Assembly (NCBI GenBank): GCA_011525685.1
Contig: WYBW01000080.1
Span: 38,319 to 102,318 of the forward strand
Length of the DNA: 64,000 nucleotides
Direction of reading: 5' to 3'
From: Verrucomicrobiia bacterium
GTDB taxonomy: Bacteria; Verrucomicrobiota; Verrucomicrobiia; Limisphaerales; JADLHS01
This document shows, one piece after another, positions 1 to 8,924 of this stretch (the stretch's first letter is position 1; each line of letters opens with the position of its first letter). Under the pieces are notes generated by a model that made no database searches, had not been told where the DNA came from, and saw nothing but the letters and a program-made list of their open reading frames with translations. A program made the position numbers and the translations under genes.

Positions 1-1536
1 GAGCAGGTATTCCAAGGCCTCGCGCGGCTGGCTCAACTTGAACAACACCCAGCCCATGCTGTCGAGATAGGCGGCGTTGTCCGGCTCGGCCTTGAGCGCC
101 CGCGCGATCAGCTCGCGCGCCTCCTCGAGGTTCTCGCCGTGCTCGGCCCACATGTAGCCGAGATAATTGAGCGCCTCGGCGAAGTCGGGCGACAACGCCA
201 GGCACTTCCGGAAATACGTGGCCGCCGCCGCGCGGTCGCCCTTGCGTTCGAGCGCCGCGCCGAGCTGGAAGTAGAAGATGTGGTTGAGCCGGTTGGTGTC
301 GGTGGCCTGCGCGATGATCTCCGCCGCCGTGAACCGGTTGACGGCCTCGGCGTAGTTCTTTTCCCGCATGTACGCCGTGGCAAGCAGGTACTCGTTCACG
401 AAGTTGGAGGGGAACTTGGCGCGCGCGCGGTTCAACGTGGCCAGCGCGTCGCCGGTGTTGCCCAGCGCAATCTGGGCCGCCGCCAGGTCGTAGTGGGCCT
501 GTTCGAAATCGGGGTTGAACAGCAACACTTTTTGCAGGTTTTCGATGGCCTCGGCCCAGCGGTCCTCCTCGTAGGCCAGCCGACCCAGTTGATAGTAGGC
601 CTGAACATTGGCGGGGTCCTCCCGCACGATATCCTCGAGTTGAGCGATGGCGCGCGGACGATCATTGGTCCGCAGGTAGATGTCCGCCAGCTTGACACGC
701 ACGGCATGCCGCAGAACGGGCTGGTCGGCGGCCATCCGGATCACATCGAGGTAAACCTCCGCCGCTCGCTCGAAATCTCCGAACAAGTTGAAGCCGTCGC
801 CCAGCTTGAGGCGTTCCGGGGCGGTGCGCAGTTGAAAGTCCTTGATCTGTTTGAGCACCTTCAGCGCCTTCGCGTGAAGCGCCTCCCGCTGGCTGGGAAA
901 CTGGAGCGCGAAACTCGCGTAGAGTTCCGTGACTCCCATGAGAAACTCGGGGCTGGCGCGGGTTTGCCGCGCGGCCTCGTCCAGGACTTTCAGCGCTTCC
1001 TCGGGCTTGTTGGCCTGGATGTGGTTGAGAAAGAGGTGCTGGTAACCGCTGAGTTCGAGGGGTGACTTCTTGATCGCCATGCGATTGGCTTCGATGGCCT
1101 TGTCCACCTGCCCCAGTTGCGCGTAAACCAGACCCAACCGGGCGAAAACCAGACCGGAAGCCTCGGGCCGGGCGGTGGATGCCAGCAACAACTCCAGCGC
1201 GAGATCGGACTTCTTGTTCGGCAAGAGGCGGCGCGTCACCTCCAGCGTGAGCGCTTCATCGTCAGGATTTGCGCGGGCGGCGCGGGCGAACTCCTCGAGC
1301 GCCAGTTCCCGTTGCTCGTTCAGCTCGTAAATGACCGCCGTCGCGTAATGCGCCTGGGCTTTGGCACGACGTTCCAATTCCCGCTCCCCGGCGCGGGCGC
1401 TTGCATTGGACTGGCTCGACCCGGCCCCGGATTGGGCATCCGACGGATTGCGCCCCGAGGGCGCGGTACGGCAACTGGCCAGCAGCAAGGTCATCGCTCC
1501 CGCCAACAGCGCCGGGACCAAAGTGCGTTGGTTCAT
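1..1536 (-). CDS. TPR-repeat lipoprotein, 3' part outside the window
   Basis: Reading the minus strand from the ATG at 1536 gives an uninterrupted frame to base 1 (512 codons), so the C-terminus lies outside the window. The N-terminus is a lipoprotein signal: a basic start, a hydrophobic run and the lipobox LLASC with the cysteine at residue 22. The rest is helical and rich in tetratricopeptide repeats, for example around the motifs AYYQLGRLAYEED and EALNYLGYMWAEHGENLEEA, and a last visible repeat with AAYLDSMGWVLFKL. TPR lipoproteins of this sort usually act as scaffolds in the cell envelope; no specific partner is visible. It lies downstream of hisG and the small basic protein on the same strand. 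Confidence 0.85.
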   Translation of the reverse strand, partial: MNQRTLVPALLAGAMTLLLASCRTAPSGRNPSDAQSGAGSSQSNASARAGERELERRAKAQAHYATAVIYELNEQRELALEEFARAARANPDDEALTLEVTRRLLPNKKSDLALELLLASTARPEASGLVFARLGLVYAQLGQVDKAIEANRMAIKKSPLELSGYQHLFLNHIQANKPEEALKVLDEAARQTRASPEFLMGVTELYASFALQFPSQREALHAKALKVLKQIKDFQLRTAPERLKLGDGFNLFGDFERAAEVYLDVIRMAADQPVLRHAVRVKLADIYLRTNDRPRAIAQLEDIVREDPANVQAYYQLGRLAYEEDRWAEAIENLQKVLLFNPDFEQAHYDLAAAQIALGNTGDALATLNRARAKFPSNFVNEYLLATAYMREKNYAEAVNRFTAAEIIAQATDTNRLNHIFYFQLGAALERKGDRAAAATYFRKCLALSPDFAEALNYLGYMWAEHGENLEEARELIARALKAEPDNAAYLDSMGWVLFKLSQPREALEYLL

Positions 1537-1610
1537 GCGGTACAATAAGCCACGCGCGGCGGCGCTCCCGAATCGCCGCCGGCGTGGCCGGGAATGGAAC
1601 GGGCTGGCGA

Positions 1611-1712
1611 TTACTTCTGCCAGGTGCGCTTCTTGTGACGATGCAGACGCAGCTTCTTGCGCCGTTTGTGTTTGTTGATTTTCGCTTTGCGGCGTTTTTT
1701 CAGTGAACCCAT
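1611..1712 (-). CDS. Small basic AURKAIP1/COX24-domain (bS22-like) ribosomal protein
   Basis: A 33-codon frame starts at ATG 1712 and ends at TAA 1611. The product begins MGSLKKRRKAKINKHKRRK and ends RTWQK. More than half of its residues are Lys, Arg or His and there is no acidic residue. The pattern M-G-S-x-K-K-R-R-K followed by K-H-K/R-R-K matches the AURKAIP1/COX24 (DUF1713) family, whose mycobacterial member is the small-subunit protein bS22. Role in the 30S subunit is inferred from that family. It sits 11 bases after the hisG stop on the same strand, so it may be co-transcribed with hisG. Confidence 0.75.
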   Translation of the reverse strand: MGSLKKRRKAKINKHKRRKKLRLHRHKKRTWQK

Positions 1713-1723
1713 AGGCTTCGCGG

Positions 1724-2605
1724 TCAATATACGACTTTGTTCAACGGATATTCAATGATTCCCTCGGCCCCGGCGGCCTTCAGCTTCGGAATGAACTCCC
1801 GGACGACGTGCTCGTCAATGATGGTTTCGACGGCCACCCAGCCCTGCTGGCTCAGGCTGGAGATCGTCGGGTTGCGCAGCGCTGGCAGGGCCGCCAGCAA
1901 TTTCGGCAGATGCTTCTCGGCGATGTTCATTTTCAGCCCGACCTTGGCCTCCGCTTCCAGCGCGCCTTTGAGCAGCAACGCCAGTGTTTCGATCTTCCGG
2001 CGCTTCCAGCGGTCCTTCCACGCATTCTGATTGGCGATCAACCGCGGCGTCGAAGCCAGCAACGTGTCCACGATGCGCAGCTTGTTGGCGCGCAGCGACG
2101 AGCCGGTTTCAGTCAGTTCCACGATCGCATCCACCAGCTCGTGCGCTTTCATTTCCGTGGCGCCCCAGGAAAACTCCACCTCCGCCTTCACCCCATGCCG
2201 CCGAAGATACTTTTTCGTCAGGTTCACGACCTCGGTGGCGATGCGTTTGCCCTGGAGGTCCTTGACCGATTTAATGCGTGAATTCTCCGGCACGGCCAGC
2301 ACCCATCGCGCCGGCTGACGGGTCGCCTTGCTGAACAGAAACTCCCCCACCTCGTGAACCTTCGAGCCGTTCTCCACGATCCAGTCGTGACCGGTGATCC
2401 CGCAATCGAGATAGCCATGCTCGACGTAACGGCTGATCTCCTGCGCGCGAATCAAGCGGATGACCAGTTCGTCATCGTCCACATAGGGCACGTAGGAACG
2501 GCTGCTGACCTGGATGTTGAATCCGGCCTTGGCCATCTTTTGAATGGTCGCCTCCTGCAAGCTGCCCTTGGGCAACCCAAACTTCAGCACTTTCTTGCTC
2601 GTCAT
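1724..2605 (-). CDS. hisG: ATP phosphoribosyltransferase (HisG, long form)
   Basis: Catalyses the first step of histidine synthesis, joining ATP and PRPP to give phosphoribosyl-ATP. The 293-residue product starting [17 protein letters not shown] has the HisG N-terminal signature (GLPKGSL), the [11 protein letters not shown] segment, and a C-terminal regulatory extension ending EYPLNKVVY. The length of about 290 residues marks the long, hexameric, HisZ-independent form whose C-terminal domain binds histidine. The ATG at 2605 was chosen because the residues upstream of it in frame have no HisG similarity. No other his genes are in the window, so the pathway is scattered in this genome. Confidence 0.95.
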   Translation of the reverse strand: MTSKKVLKFGLPKGSLQEATIQKMAKAGFNIQVSSRSYVPYVDDDELVIRLIRAQEISRYVEHGYLDCGITGHDWIVENGSKVHEVGEFLFSKATRQPARWVLAVPENSRIKSVKDLQGKRIATEVVNLTKKYLRRHGVKAEVEFSWGATEMKAHELVDAIVELTETGSSLRANKLRIVDTLLASTPRLIANQNAWKDRWKRRKIETLALLLKGALEAEAKVGLKMNIAEKHLPKLLAALPALRNPTISSLSQQGWVAVETIIDEHVVREFIPKLKAAGAEGIIEYPLNKVVY

Positions 2606-2765
2606 GTTGTCTGCACTCTGCCAGTCCGGCGCGGGGACGGGACACTCCCTGGTCCGCTGGTTGCTCCCGCGCGGACGCAATGGTGTGCCAAGACTGGCCC
2701 TCCAAAGACAGCTTTTTCTTTTGCGTTCTCAGGCCGTGGGGGCGTCCCAGTTCCATGCCGGTGGG

Positions 2766-2869
2766 GGTGGTCGCGCTGCGACCACCGCGTGCGCGTTCAG
2801 CGGACGGCCGTGCGGAGGGCCACTCGTTGCGCCGCTTTACTCGGCGCTACGGCTCGCAGCGCGAGCCGT
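2766..2869. repeat. Pair of perfect 9-bp hairpin palindromes between hisG and the GDPD gene
   Basis: Two perfect hairpins lie 62 bases apart: 2766-2774 pairs with 2778-2786 around a GCT loop, and 2849-2857 pairs with 2861-2869 around an AGC loop. The first has the core GTCGCGCTGCGAC, which recurs at 10227-10245 inside the isomerase-like gene. This suggests an interspersed repeat rather than two terminators, since neither stem is followed by a T-run on either strand. Confidence 0.6.
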
Positions 2870-2894
2870 TCCACCAAATTCGGCCTTTGCCGCT

Positions 2895-3806
2895 TCACTT
2901 CATCGCGCGCAACGCCAGCGTCCGCCACAACAACCCGGTGTTGTTCGTGATGATGCCGTCCACGCCCATGTCGAGAAGCTTGTTGGCCGCCGCGGGATCG
3001 TTGATGGTGTAAATCCAGACCTTGAGCTTGCGCTTGTGCGCCTGTCTGACCGCGTCTTTGTTGACCTGATCGTTCCAAACCACCACCTTCGCGCCGCTCT
3101 TCTCCAGATCATCCAACCAAGCCGCATCCAACAGTTTGGGCCGTTCGCCGGGCTTGCTGCCATCCGCGAGCCTGCCCGGCGGACCAAGCGCCCCGAGCAC
3201 CTGGGTTGGCTCCAGTTCATGGAACTTTTTCAAGTACTCCCAGTCGAAGGACTGCAGCACCAATCGGTTGATCAGGTTCTTGTCGCGCAGCAGTTGCGCG
3301 CAGGTTGCGGCGTCGCCTTCCTTGCGTTCAATGAGCGTGACCCCGCCGTTGCCCTGGATGAAGTCCAGCGCCTCGCCGAGCAGGAGCACTTTGGTGCCGG
3401 CGAATCCCGGGCTGAACCACGCGCCGGCATCAAGCGTCTGCAATTCGGCGGCGGTTTTCTGGTCCACGCGGATTTTCGCGCCGCCCCAACGCTTCACCGC
3501 GTCGGTGGTCCGGTCCAGGGTGTAATCGTGCATGAGCACCGGCACGCCGTCCCGGCTATGGTGGTAATCCAGCTCCACGAGGTCGGCGCCAGCTTCGATG
3601 GCGAGCTTGAACGCGGGCTGTGTGTTTTCCGGCGCAAATTGCATGTAGCCGCGATGCGCGATGATGAGCGGGCGTTTGGCCTGAATCAACTTGAGCACAG
3701 GAGCGTCGGGTTCGGCAGCTTTCATCATCGTGGGGGTTGGGCCGGCCAGACAGAAGGCCAACAAGGCCGGCCCGGAACAAACAGGGTGCAACCAGAATCG
3801 TTTCAC
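2895..3806 (-). CDS. Secreted glycerophosphodiester phosphodiesterase family protein
   Basis: Hydrolyses glycerophosphodiesters to glycerol-3-phosphate and an alcohol, or acts on a related phosphodiester. The product shows the GDPD hallmarks in order: IIAHRG, then APENT, a metal-binding ELDYHHSRDG segment and PVLMHDYTLDRTTD. The C-terminal half keeps the barrel strands KVVVWNDQVN and GVDGIITNNTG. The GTG at 3806 gives 303 residues with a signal-like N-terminus (FWLHPVCSGPALLAFCLAG), so export is likely. A longer in-frame reading exists upstream but is only the antisense of the DUF1080 gene. It is transcribed divergently from that gene with about 100 bases between them. Confidence 0.85.
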   Translation of the reverse strand: MKRFWLHPVCSGPALLAFCLAGPTPTMMKAAEPDAPVLKLIQAKRPLIIAHRGYMQFAPENTQPAFKLAIEAGADLVELDYHHSRDGVPVLMHDYTLDRTTDAVKRWGGAKIRVDQKTAAELQTLDAGAWFSPGFAGTKVLLLGEALDFIQGNGGVTLIERKEGDAATCAQLLRDKNLINRLVLQSFDWEYLKKFHELEPTQVLGALGPPGRLADGSKPGERPKLLDAAWLDDLEKSGAKVVVWNDQVNKDAVRQAHKRKLKVWIYTINDPAAANKLLDMGVDGIITNNTGLLWRTLALRAMK

Positions 3807-3908
3807 GCACAAAACGTTGTGCCATGCCAGTGTCGCGGGCAAGGGCAAAACCCGTCCGCCCGTCTTTTTCGCTTGGCGAGGCACCGCGGTGGTCCTACCT
3901 TCCGGCGC

Positions 3909-4544
3909 ATGAGAAGCAAACTGCTTTGCGCCTTGATCACTACTGTCACAGTCACCGCCGCGACCGCGGTTCGGGCCGAAGTTGAGCCGGGATTCACCGC
4001 GCTCATGGACGGCAAAACGTTCAACGGCTGGAAGTCCGCCGAGGAAAACAAGAGCACCTGGAAAATCGAAGACGGCGCGTTCGTCGCCAAGGGCGAGCGT
4101 TGTCACCTTTTCTACGAGGGCGACGGCAAGCCGTTCAAGAATTTCCATCTCAAGGTCGAGGTGATGACGGAGCCGAAGTCCAACGGCGGAATCTATTTTC
4201 ACACCAAGTACCAGGCCAGCGACTGGCCACGCGCGGGCTTCGAGTCGCAGGTGAACAACACGCACGGCGACTGGAAGAAAACCGGCAGCCTGTACGACGT
4301 CGTCAATGTCGGCATCCCGGCCGCCGAAGACCGCAAATGGTGGACGCAGGAAATCATCGTCGAGGGCAACAAGGTCACGGTCAAGGTGGATGGCAAAACG
4401 GTGCTCCAATACATCGAACCGCCCGGGGCGCAGGCGGCCAAGCCTTTCGAGCGCAAGCTGGGTGAGGGGACCTTCGCGCTCCAAGGGCACGATCCGGGCA
4501 GTACGATCCGCTACAAGAACATCCGGGTAAAGCGGCTGGATTGA
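3909..4544 (+). CDS. Secreted DUF1080 (3-keto-disaccharide hydrolase domain) protein
   Basis: The 211-residue product has a signal peptide (cleavage probably after AVRA, about residue 22). It is followed by one DUF1080 domain with the typical FTALMDGKTFNGWK opening, a SNGGIYFHTKY strand, GSLYDVV, and the closing TIRYKNIRVKRLD. DUF1080 folds as a concanavalin-like jelly roll and has been linked to 3-keto-glycoside hydrolysis, very often beside Gfo/Idh/MocA dehydrogenases in Verrucomicrobiota and Planctomycetota. The exact substrate cannot be read from the sequence. It stands alone between a divergent GDPD gene and a terminator at 4570. Confidence 0.9.
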   Translation: MRSKLLCALITTVTVTAATAVRAEVEPGFTALMDGKTFNGWKSAEENKSTWKIEDGAFVAKGERCHLFYEGDGKPFKNFHLKVEVMTEPKSNGGIYFHTKYQASDWPRAGFESQVNNTHGDWKKTGSLYDVVNVGIPAAEDRKWWTQEIIVEGNKVTVKVDGKTVLQYIEPPGAQAAKPFERKLGEGTFALQGHDPGSTIRYKNIRVKRLD

Positions 4545-4569
4545 GCCCCTGGTCAACGCCTTTGCACAG

Positions 4570-4604
4570 ACGGCGCACGCGAACAGGGTGCGCCGTTTTT
4601 CTTT
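4570..4604 (+). terminator. Rho-independent terminator after the DUF1080 gene
   Basis: A perfect 9-bp stem (4570-4578 with 4588-4596) closes a 9-base loop and is followed by TTTTTCTTT. It lies 26 bases after the DUF1080 stop. The convergent isochorismatase gene ends at 4623, so it may serve both strands. Confidence 0.85.
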
Positions 4605-4622
4605 GGAACTGGCAAAGGCTGC

Positions 4623-5195
4623 CTACTTCACCAGCGCCAGCACCTGTTTGAATTCCTCGGTCCCCGCGCGCTCCAGCAACTCGAACAGGATCATCTCGGT
4701 CGAGACCATGATCGCGCCCGCGTCCCGCATCCGGCTGACTCCCAGCTCATGATTCCCGGCCGCGCGCGATGAGATGGCGTCGGCCACGACAAAAGGTCGA
4801 AAGCCGCGCTCCAGAAGATCGAAGCAGGTTTGCAGCACGCAGACATGCGCTTCGATGCCGCAGAGCACGACATCGCTCACCTGCCTGGCGAGCAGGGCTT
4901 CCTCGAACCCGGTGGCCCCAAAGCAACTGAAGGCCATCTTCTCCATCGGCGCAAAGTCCGGGATTGCTGCCGCCACCGCCGGCACAGTCGCACCGACCCC
5001 TTTGCGATACTGTTCGGTGAGCAGGACCGGCAACCGGAGGATCACTGCGGCTTTGATCAGGCGGACCACATTTTGCAGCAGCGGTTCGCCGTCAAAAATC
5101 GCCGGCAGCAACCGCTCCTGAACGTCCACGACCACCAACCCGGTTTTGGCTCTGACGATGCGACCGGTTTTCCCAACCGACGAGGTGACTTGCAT
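4623..5195 (-). CDS. Isochorismatase-family cysteine hydrolase
   Basis: A 190-residue single-domain protein with the isochorismatase/nicotinamidase fold. The catalytic triad is visible as Asp24 (VVVDVQ), Lys86 (PMEKMAFS) and Cys119 (GIEAHVCVLQT). There is a cis-peptide-type GIEAH segment before the cysteine. Family members hydrolyse isochorismate, nicotinamide, N-carbamoyl compounds and others. The short form resembles the YcaC/isochorismatase-domain group, whose substrates are mostly unknown. It converges on the DUF1080 gene and shows no pathway partner here. Confidence 0.85.
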   Translation of the reverse strand: MQVTSSVGKTGRIVRAKTGLVVVDVQERLLPAIFDGEPLLQNVVRLIKAAVILRLPVLLTEQYRKGVGATVPAVAAAIPDFAPMEKMAFSCFGATGFEEALLARQVSDVVLCGIEAHVCVLQTCFDLLERGFRPFVVADAISSRAAGNHELGVSRMRDAGAIMVSTEMILFELLERAGTEEFKQVLALVK

Positions 5196-5284
5196 GAGCG
5201 GTGAAGTTGAGGGGATTCAAACCAACCGTCAAGACACGCGAGCGACACGCGAGCGAACGGTTTGCCCACTGGAATCAAGGGACT

Positions 5285-8200
5285 TCACGGCGAACGGAGG
5301 TCGCTGGTGAAATGATACCGTCCAGAGCCCGCCGCCAGCACCACACCGTCAGACTCCACTCGCAGCAACTTCAGTCCGCGCAAGCCTGTTGCCGGAGCCA
5401 GACCGACCTCTCCACCGATCGGCGACACAGGGTTGGCACGATGGGCTTCGCGTTGCAACAGCAACGGCCGACCATTCTCGCGCACCGACGCGGGTGTAGT
5501 CGTCGGCATAAGAATGGTCGCCGTGGTATTCGGCGGAATTTCCACCTCAAGCGTGAACCGGCTCTCATCCCGCTTCCACGCACTGGCGATGCGGCCATAG
5601 GGTGAATCATGATGCGCCTTCACCCACGTCAAATCGCCGACGACCGCCGGCCGGATGATGCTTCTTTTGAACCCAGGGGCGGACGGATCAGGACGAATGC
5701 CGGCCAGGCCGCTGTAAAACCATTCCTCGGCATGGCCCAGCATGCAGTGGTTGTGGGACGAGTTCGGATTCGCGTCCCACGCCTCGGTGAGCGTCGTCGC
5801 TCCTTTGCGCAGTTGGTCGGCGTAGCCCGGCCCGTCCGTTTGGGTGACGAGGTCGTACAGCACATCACTGCGACCGGCATCGGTCAATGCACGGACGACA
5901 TACATGAAGCCCACGTCGCCGGCTGTGACGCGGTTGCCGTTGGACTCAATCGAGCGAACCAGGGAAGCCAGAACGGTGTCACGATGAGCATGTTCCACCA
6001 AACCCAAAACCAACGGCATGGCTTGCGCCGTCTGACTGCCCGTGTCGTATTGACCGGTGTCAGAATTGAAGAACCGCGCATTGAAGGCAGCGCGAGCTGC
6101 GGCGGCCAGTTTCTCATACCGAGTTGCTTCCTCCAGTTTGCCCAACCGGCGCGCCATTTCGGCCACGATGACCAGATCACCGTAATAGACCGCGGTGGCA
6201 GTCAGGCCGAAAGAGGTCAGTTGCGACGGGCCGGGATCACGCGGGCCGATGTCGTACCAATCGCCCAAGCCATGCGCAACAATGTGATTGGTCGCCCGGC
6301 GGCCCAGATATTCCACATACCGAGCCATGACGTCGTAGTGACGTTCGAGCAGGCTCGCGTCGCCGTAAAACTGTTCGACCTGCCAGGGATTGAACGCTAC
6401 GGCACTGCCCCACTCGGGTGAGTCCCGGAATCCGCCGCTGAACACGGTGTATTCGGGGGCAATGTCCGGCACCAAACCATTCTCCAACTGGGACTCGCGC
6501 ATGTCCTGCGAGACTTTCGCGTAGAAAGTTGGCGTCCGGAAATTGAACATGATGCCGCGTCCGAGCAGATGCGACACCTCCAGCCAGCCGAGCTTCTCGC
6601 GATGCGGACAATCCGTGAGCACGCTCTGCAGATTGCAGCGGATGGCCGCGAGGATGAGCTTGTGAATCTGGTTGATCAGCGGATTCGAGCACTCGAAATC
6701 GCCGACGACTTCGGCGGAACTGTGCAGCCACTGGCTTTTCAATTCGAGAGCCCGTGGGGTTTGCGTCGCCGGAGGCTTTGCCAGCGCATTGCGTGGACCT
6801 GGGCGTTGGACCTCGCCGGCAGGGAAGCTGACACCGACAGCTTGCGCCCCCTCTACCTGCACATAGCGAAAACCGTAGTAAGAAAACCGCGGCGACCAGG
6901 TCTCGACGCCGTTGCCGCGCAGCGTATAGGAAAACGACACTGGCCCGCCGGAACTGCGTTGCGAAACCAACCCCGTGTCGGCCAACAATTCGCCCGGGAT
7001 CATTTTGACCGTCGCCCCTGCCAGTCCCCGTACGGCAAGCTCGGGCCAGCCGGAAACGTTTTGTCCCAGATCATAAACGAACAAACCGGCCTTCGGCTCC
7101 GTGATCTTCACCGGTGTAAACTCCTCGATGACTTTGATCGGCGGCGCAGTTTGAGCGCGCAACGTTCCACCCGGCCCCGCGGCGATGTGTGCCGGTTTCC
7201 AGGCGCGATGGTTGAATCCCGGACGATCCCAACCCGGCATTTCCCGTCGCGCGTCGTAATCCTCACCGCCATAAACGCACGAAAACGTGATCGGCCCGGA
7301 TGCGGTCTTCCATTGGTCATCAGTGCCGATTAACGTGGTCGTTCCATCGGTGTGTTCGACGTGGAGTTGCAGAATCAGCTTTGGCGGGCCGAATGAACCG
7401 CGGAATTTCACGTAGCGTCCACCCACGACGTTGTACATGCCGTTGCCGAGCATGACGCCGAAAGCGTTTGCGCCACGCTGCAACTGCCGGGTCACGTCAT
7501 AAGTGCTGTACAGGCAGGTATCGCGATAATCCGTCCAGCCCGGGTCAATCACATGGTCGCCCACGCGCTGGCTGTTCAACCGCAGTTCATAATGACCAAG
7601 GCCACAAACGTAAACTGTCGCGCGCCGGATGGGCTTCCCCAACTCGAACTCACGGCGGAACACCGGCGGTGGCAGCGATGCCTGACTGATTTCTCCCCAC
7701 GGTTGCGCACCATATTGACCCAGCACGCGCACTGGCGGCCACGAAGCATCTTCAAACGCCGCGCTGTGCCAGCCTTCGGGTGCTTGGTCACTGGCCTTCC
7801 ACGAACCGTCCACCGGCACAACCAGCGTTCGCCCATCGGCGAGCAGGATTTCCAGTTTCCCGATCAAACCCGCCTCGTTCGGTGTCGAACCGGCATTGCC
7901 CGCCTCCACGGCCAGCACGTTTTCGCCGGCCAAGAGCAGCGCTGTCACTTCGCCTTCGAACGCAGTCTCCCATCGGTCCCCCGTCAGTGCGGCTTTTCCG
8001 TTGATGAACAGAGTGAAGCTGTTGTCTGCCGTCATGACCACACGCGCCCGGGCGACTTTCGCGTCCGAGGGAACTGAGAAGCGCCTTCTGAAGAAACGCC
8101 TGCCGGGAGGGAATTTCCCGTTCGTGTCCGGTTCGCTGGTCCAGACCCAGACACAATCACCCAACCCTGACTGAGCTTCGCTTGCACCGCCAATCCAACG

Positions 8201-8641
8201 CGCGGGCAACCAATCCTCGGTAGTGAGCAATCCCATGGTCCACGTCGCTGTGGCGCTCCAGGCCGAAGTCCTGCCGTTCACGTCCCAGACGCGGACCTTC
8301 CAAAAACAGCGTTGCCGCCCAGCGAGTGGCTTCCCGGCGTAAGGGACAAGGATGCTTTGATCGGACTCAACCCTGCCACTGTCCCACAGGTCAGCTTTGC
8401 CCGGCTTCAAGAGCCGTTCGCTGGAAGCGACGAGTATATGATAAGCCGTCTGCCGCTGGCCGCGCTCGGCTTTGCGGTCGCTTTGAAGCACCCAACTGAG
8501 TCGCGGTGTCTGGGTGTCAATCCCCAGCGGATTCGCTTGGTATTCGCACTCCAGTTGCCTTGGCTGCAATGCGCCCCAAGCCGCGCAAGTCGTGAGTGTG
8601 ATGATGGCAACCCATCCCGATACCCGATTCATCCCGTTCAT
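5285..8641 (-). CDS. Secreted alpha-L-rhamnosidase (GH78)
   Basis: An 1118-residue exported enzyme that removes terminal alpha-L-rhamnose from pectin side chains or glycosides. After a signal peptide (VAIITLTTCAAWG) come an N-terminal beta-sandwich (from LQPRQLECEYQ), a sugar-binding-like module near residues 160-320, and the GH78 N-domain with VYVCGLGHYELRLN. A concanavalin-like domain and the (alpha/alpha)6 catalytic barrel follow. The barrel carries the signature TDCPHREKLGWLE and later GLGDWYDIGP and TTLTEAWD, the last holding a likely catalytic Glu. The start at 8641 (MNGMNRVSG) gives the clean signal peptide. The module at 160-320 is also present in the GH106-like enzyme at 42791. Confidence 0.93.
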   Translation of the reverse strand: MNGMNRVSGWVAIITLTTCAAWGALQPRQLECEYQANPLGIDTQTPRLSWVLQSDRKAERGQRQTAYHILVASSERLLKPGKADLWDSGRVESDQSILVPYAGKPLAGRQRCFWKVRVWDVNGRTSAWSATATWTMGLLTTEDWLPARWIGGASEAQSGLGDCVWVWTSEPDTNGKFPPGRRFFRRRFSVPSDAKVARARVVMTADNSFTLFINGKAALTGDRWETAFEGEVTALLLAGENVLAVEAGNAGSTPNEAGLIGKLEILLADGRTLVVPVDGSWKASDQAPEGWHSAAFEDASWPPVRVLGQYGAQPWGEISQASLPPPVFRREFELGKPIRRATVYVCGLGHYELRLNSQRVGDHVIDPGWTDYRDTCLYSTYDVTRQLQRGANAFGVMLGNGMYNVVGGRYVKFRGSFGPPKLILQLHVEHTDGTTTLIGTDDQWKTASGPITFSCVYGGEDYDARREMPGWDRPGFNHRAWKPAHIAAGPGGTLRAQTAPPIKVIEEFTPVKITEPKAGLFVYDLGQNVSGWPELAVRGLAGATVKMIPGELLADTGLVSQRSSGGPVSFSYTLRGNGVETWSPRFSYYGFRYVQVEGAQAVGVSFPAGEVQRPGPRNALAKPPATQTPRALELKSQWLHSSAEVVGDFECSNPLINQIHKLILAAIRCNLQSVLTDCPHREKLGWLEVSHLLGRGIMFNFRTPTFYAKVSQDMRESQLENGLVPDIAPEYTVFSGGFRDSPEWGSAVAFNPWQVEQFYGDASLLERHYDVMARYVEYLGRRATNHIVAHGLGDWYDIGPRDPGPSQLTSFGLTATAVYYGDLVIVAEMARRLGKLEEATRYEKLAAAARAAFNARFFNSDTGQYDTGSQTAQAMPLVLGLVEHAHRDTVLASLVRSIESNGNRVTAGDVGFMYVVRALTDAGRSDVLYDLVTQTDGPGYADQLRKGATTLTEAWDANPNSSHNHCMLGHAEEWFYSGLAGIRPDPSAPGFKRSIIRPAVVGDLTWVKAHHDSPYGRIASAWKRDESRFTLEVEIPPNTTATILMPTTTPASVRENGRPLLLQREAHRANPVSPIGGEVGLAPATGLRGLKLLRVESDGVVLAAGSGRYHFTSDLRSP

Positions 8642-8713
8642 AGTCCTCTTCGACCTTGCCTGATGGTTGTCCGAGGATGCAAGGCACAACTCGGGGCAAG
8701 GTTATTGGACCGA

Positions 8714-8869
8714 TCTCCCTCACCCTTACCCTCTCCCGCTGGGAGAGGGAACAGCACTCGCACGTTTCAACTCTGGCGGACGAGCGTTCAATGGATTCCG
8801 TGTTCCGATGGTCGAGAGGTCGGAGAACCATTCTCCCTCTCCCAGCGGGAGAGGGCCGGGGTGAGGGCG
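8714..8869. repeat. REPIN-type pair of inverted REP palindromes
   Basis: Two near-identical hairpins with the stem CCCTCTCCC/GGGAGAGGG lie in opposite orientation: 8729-8749 with GCT loop, and 8835-8855 with AGC loop. Each has a conserved tail, CCCTCAC on the outer left and GTGAGGG on the outer right. Two REPs facing each other 80-odd bases apart is the usual REPIN architecture. The region 8642-8924 between the rhamnosidase and isomerase-like genes holds no other visible feature. Confidence 0.8.
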
Positions 8870-8924
8870 AACCGCACGAGTACAAGCTGCCACGAACCCT
8901 CACGTCCTCCCCTGCACATCGCCA

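Noticed and set aside
2766..2869. Terminators between hisG and the GDPD gene
   Set aside because: The hairpins lack T-runs, and hisG is transcribed away from this region; a repeat origin fits better.
2544..3908. Apparent N-terminal extension of the DUF1080 protein by over 450 codons
   Set aside because: The extension is antisense to hisG and the GDPD gene and precedes a clear signal peptide starting at 3909.
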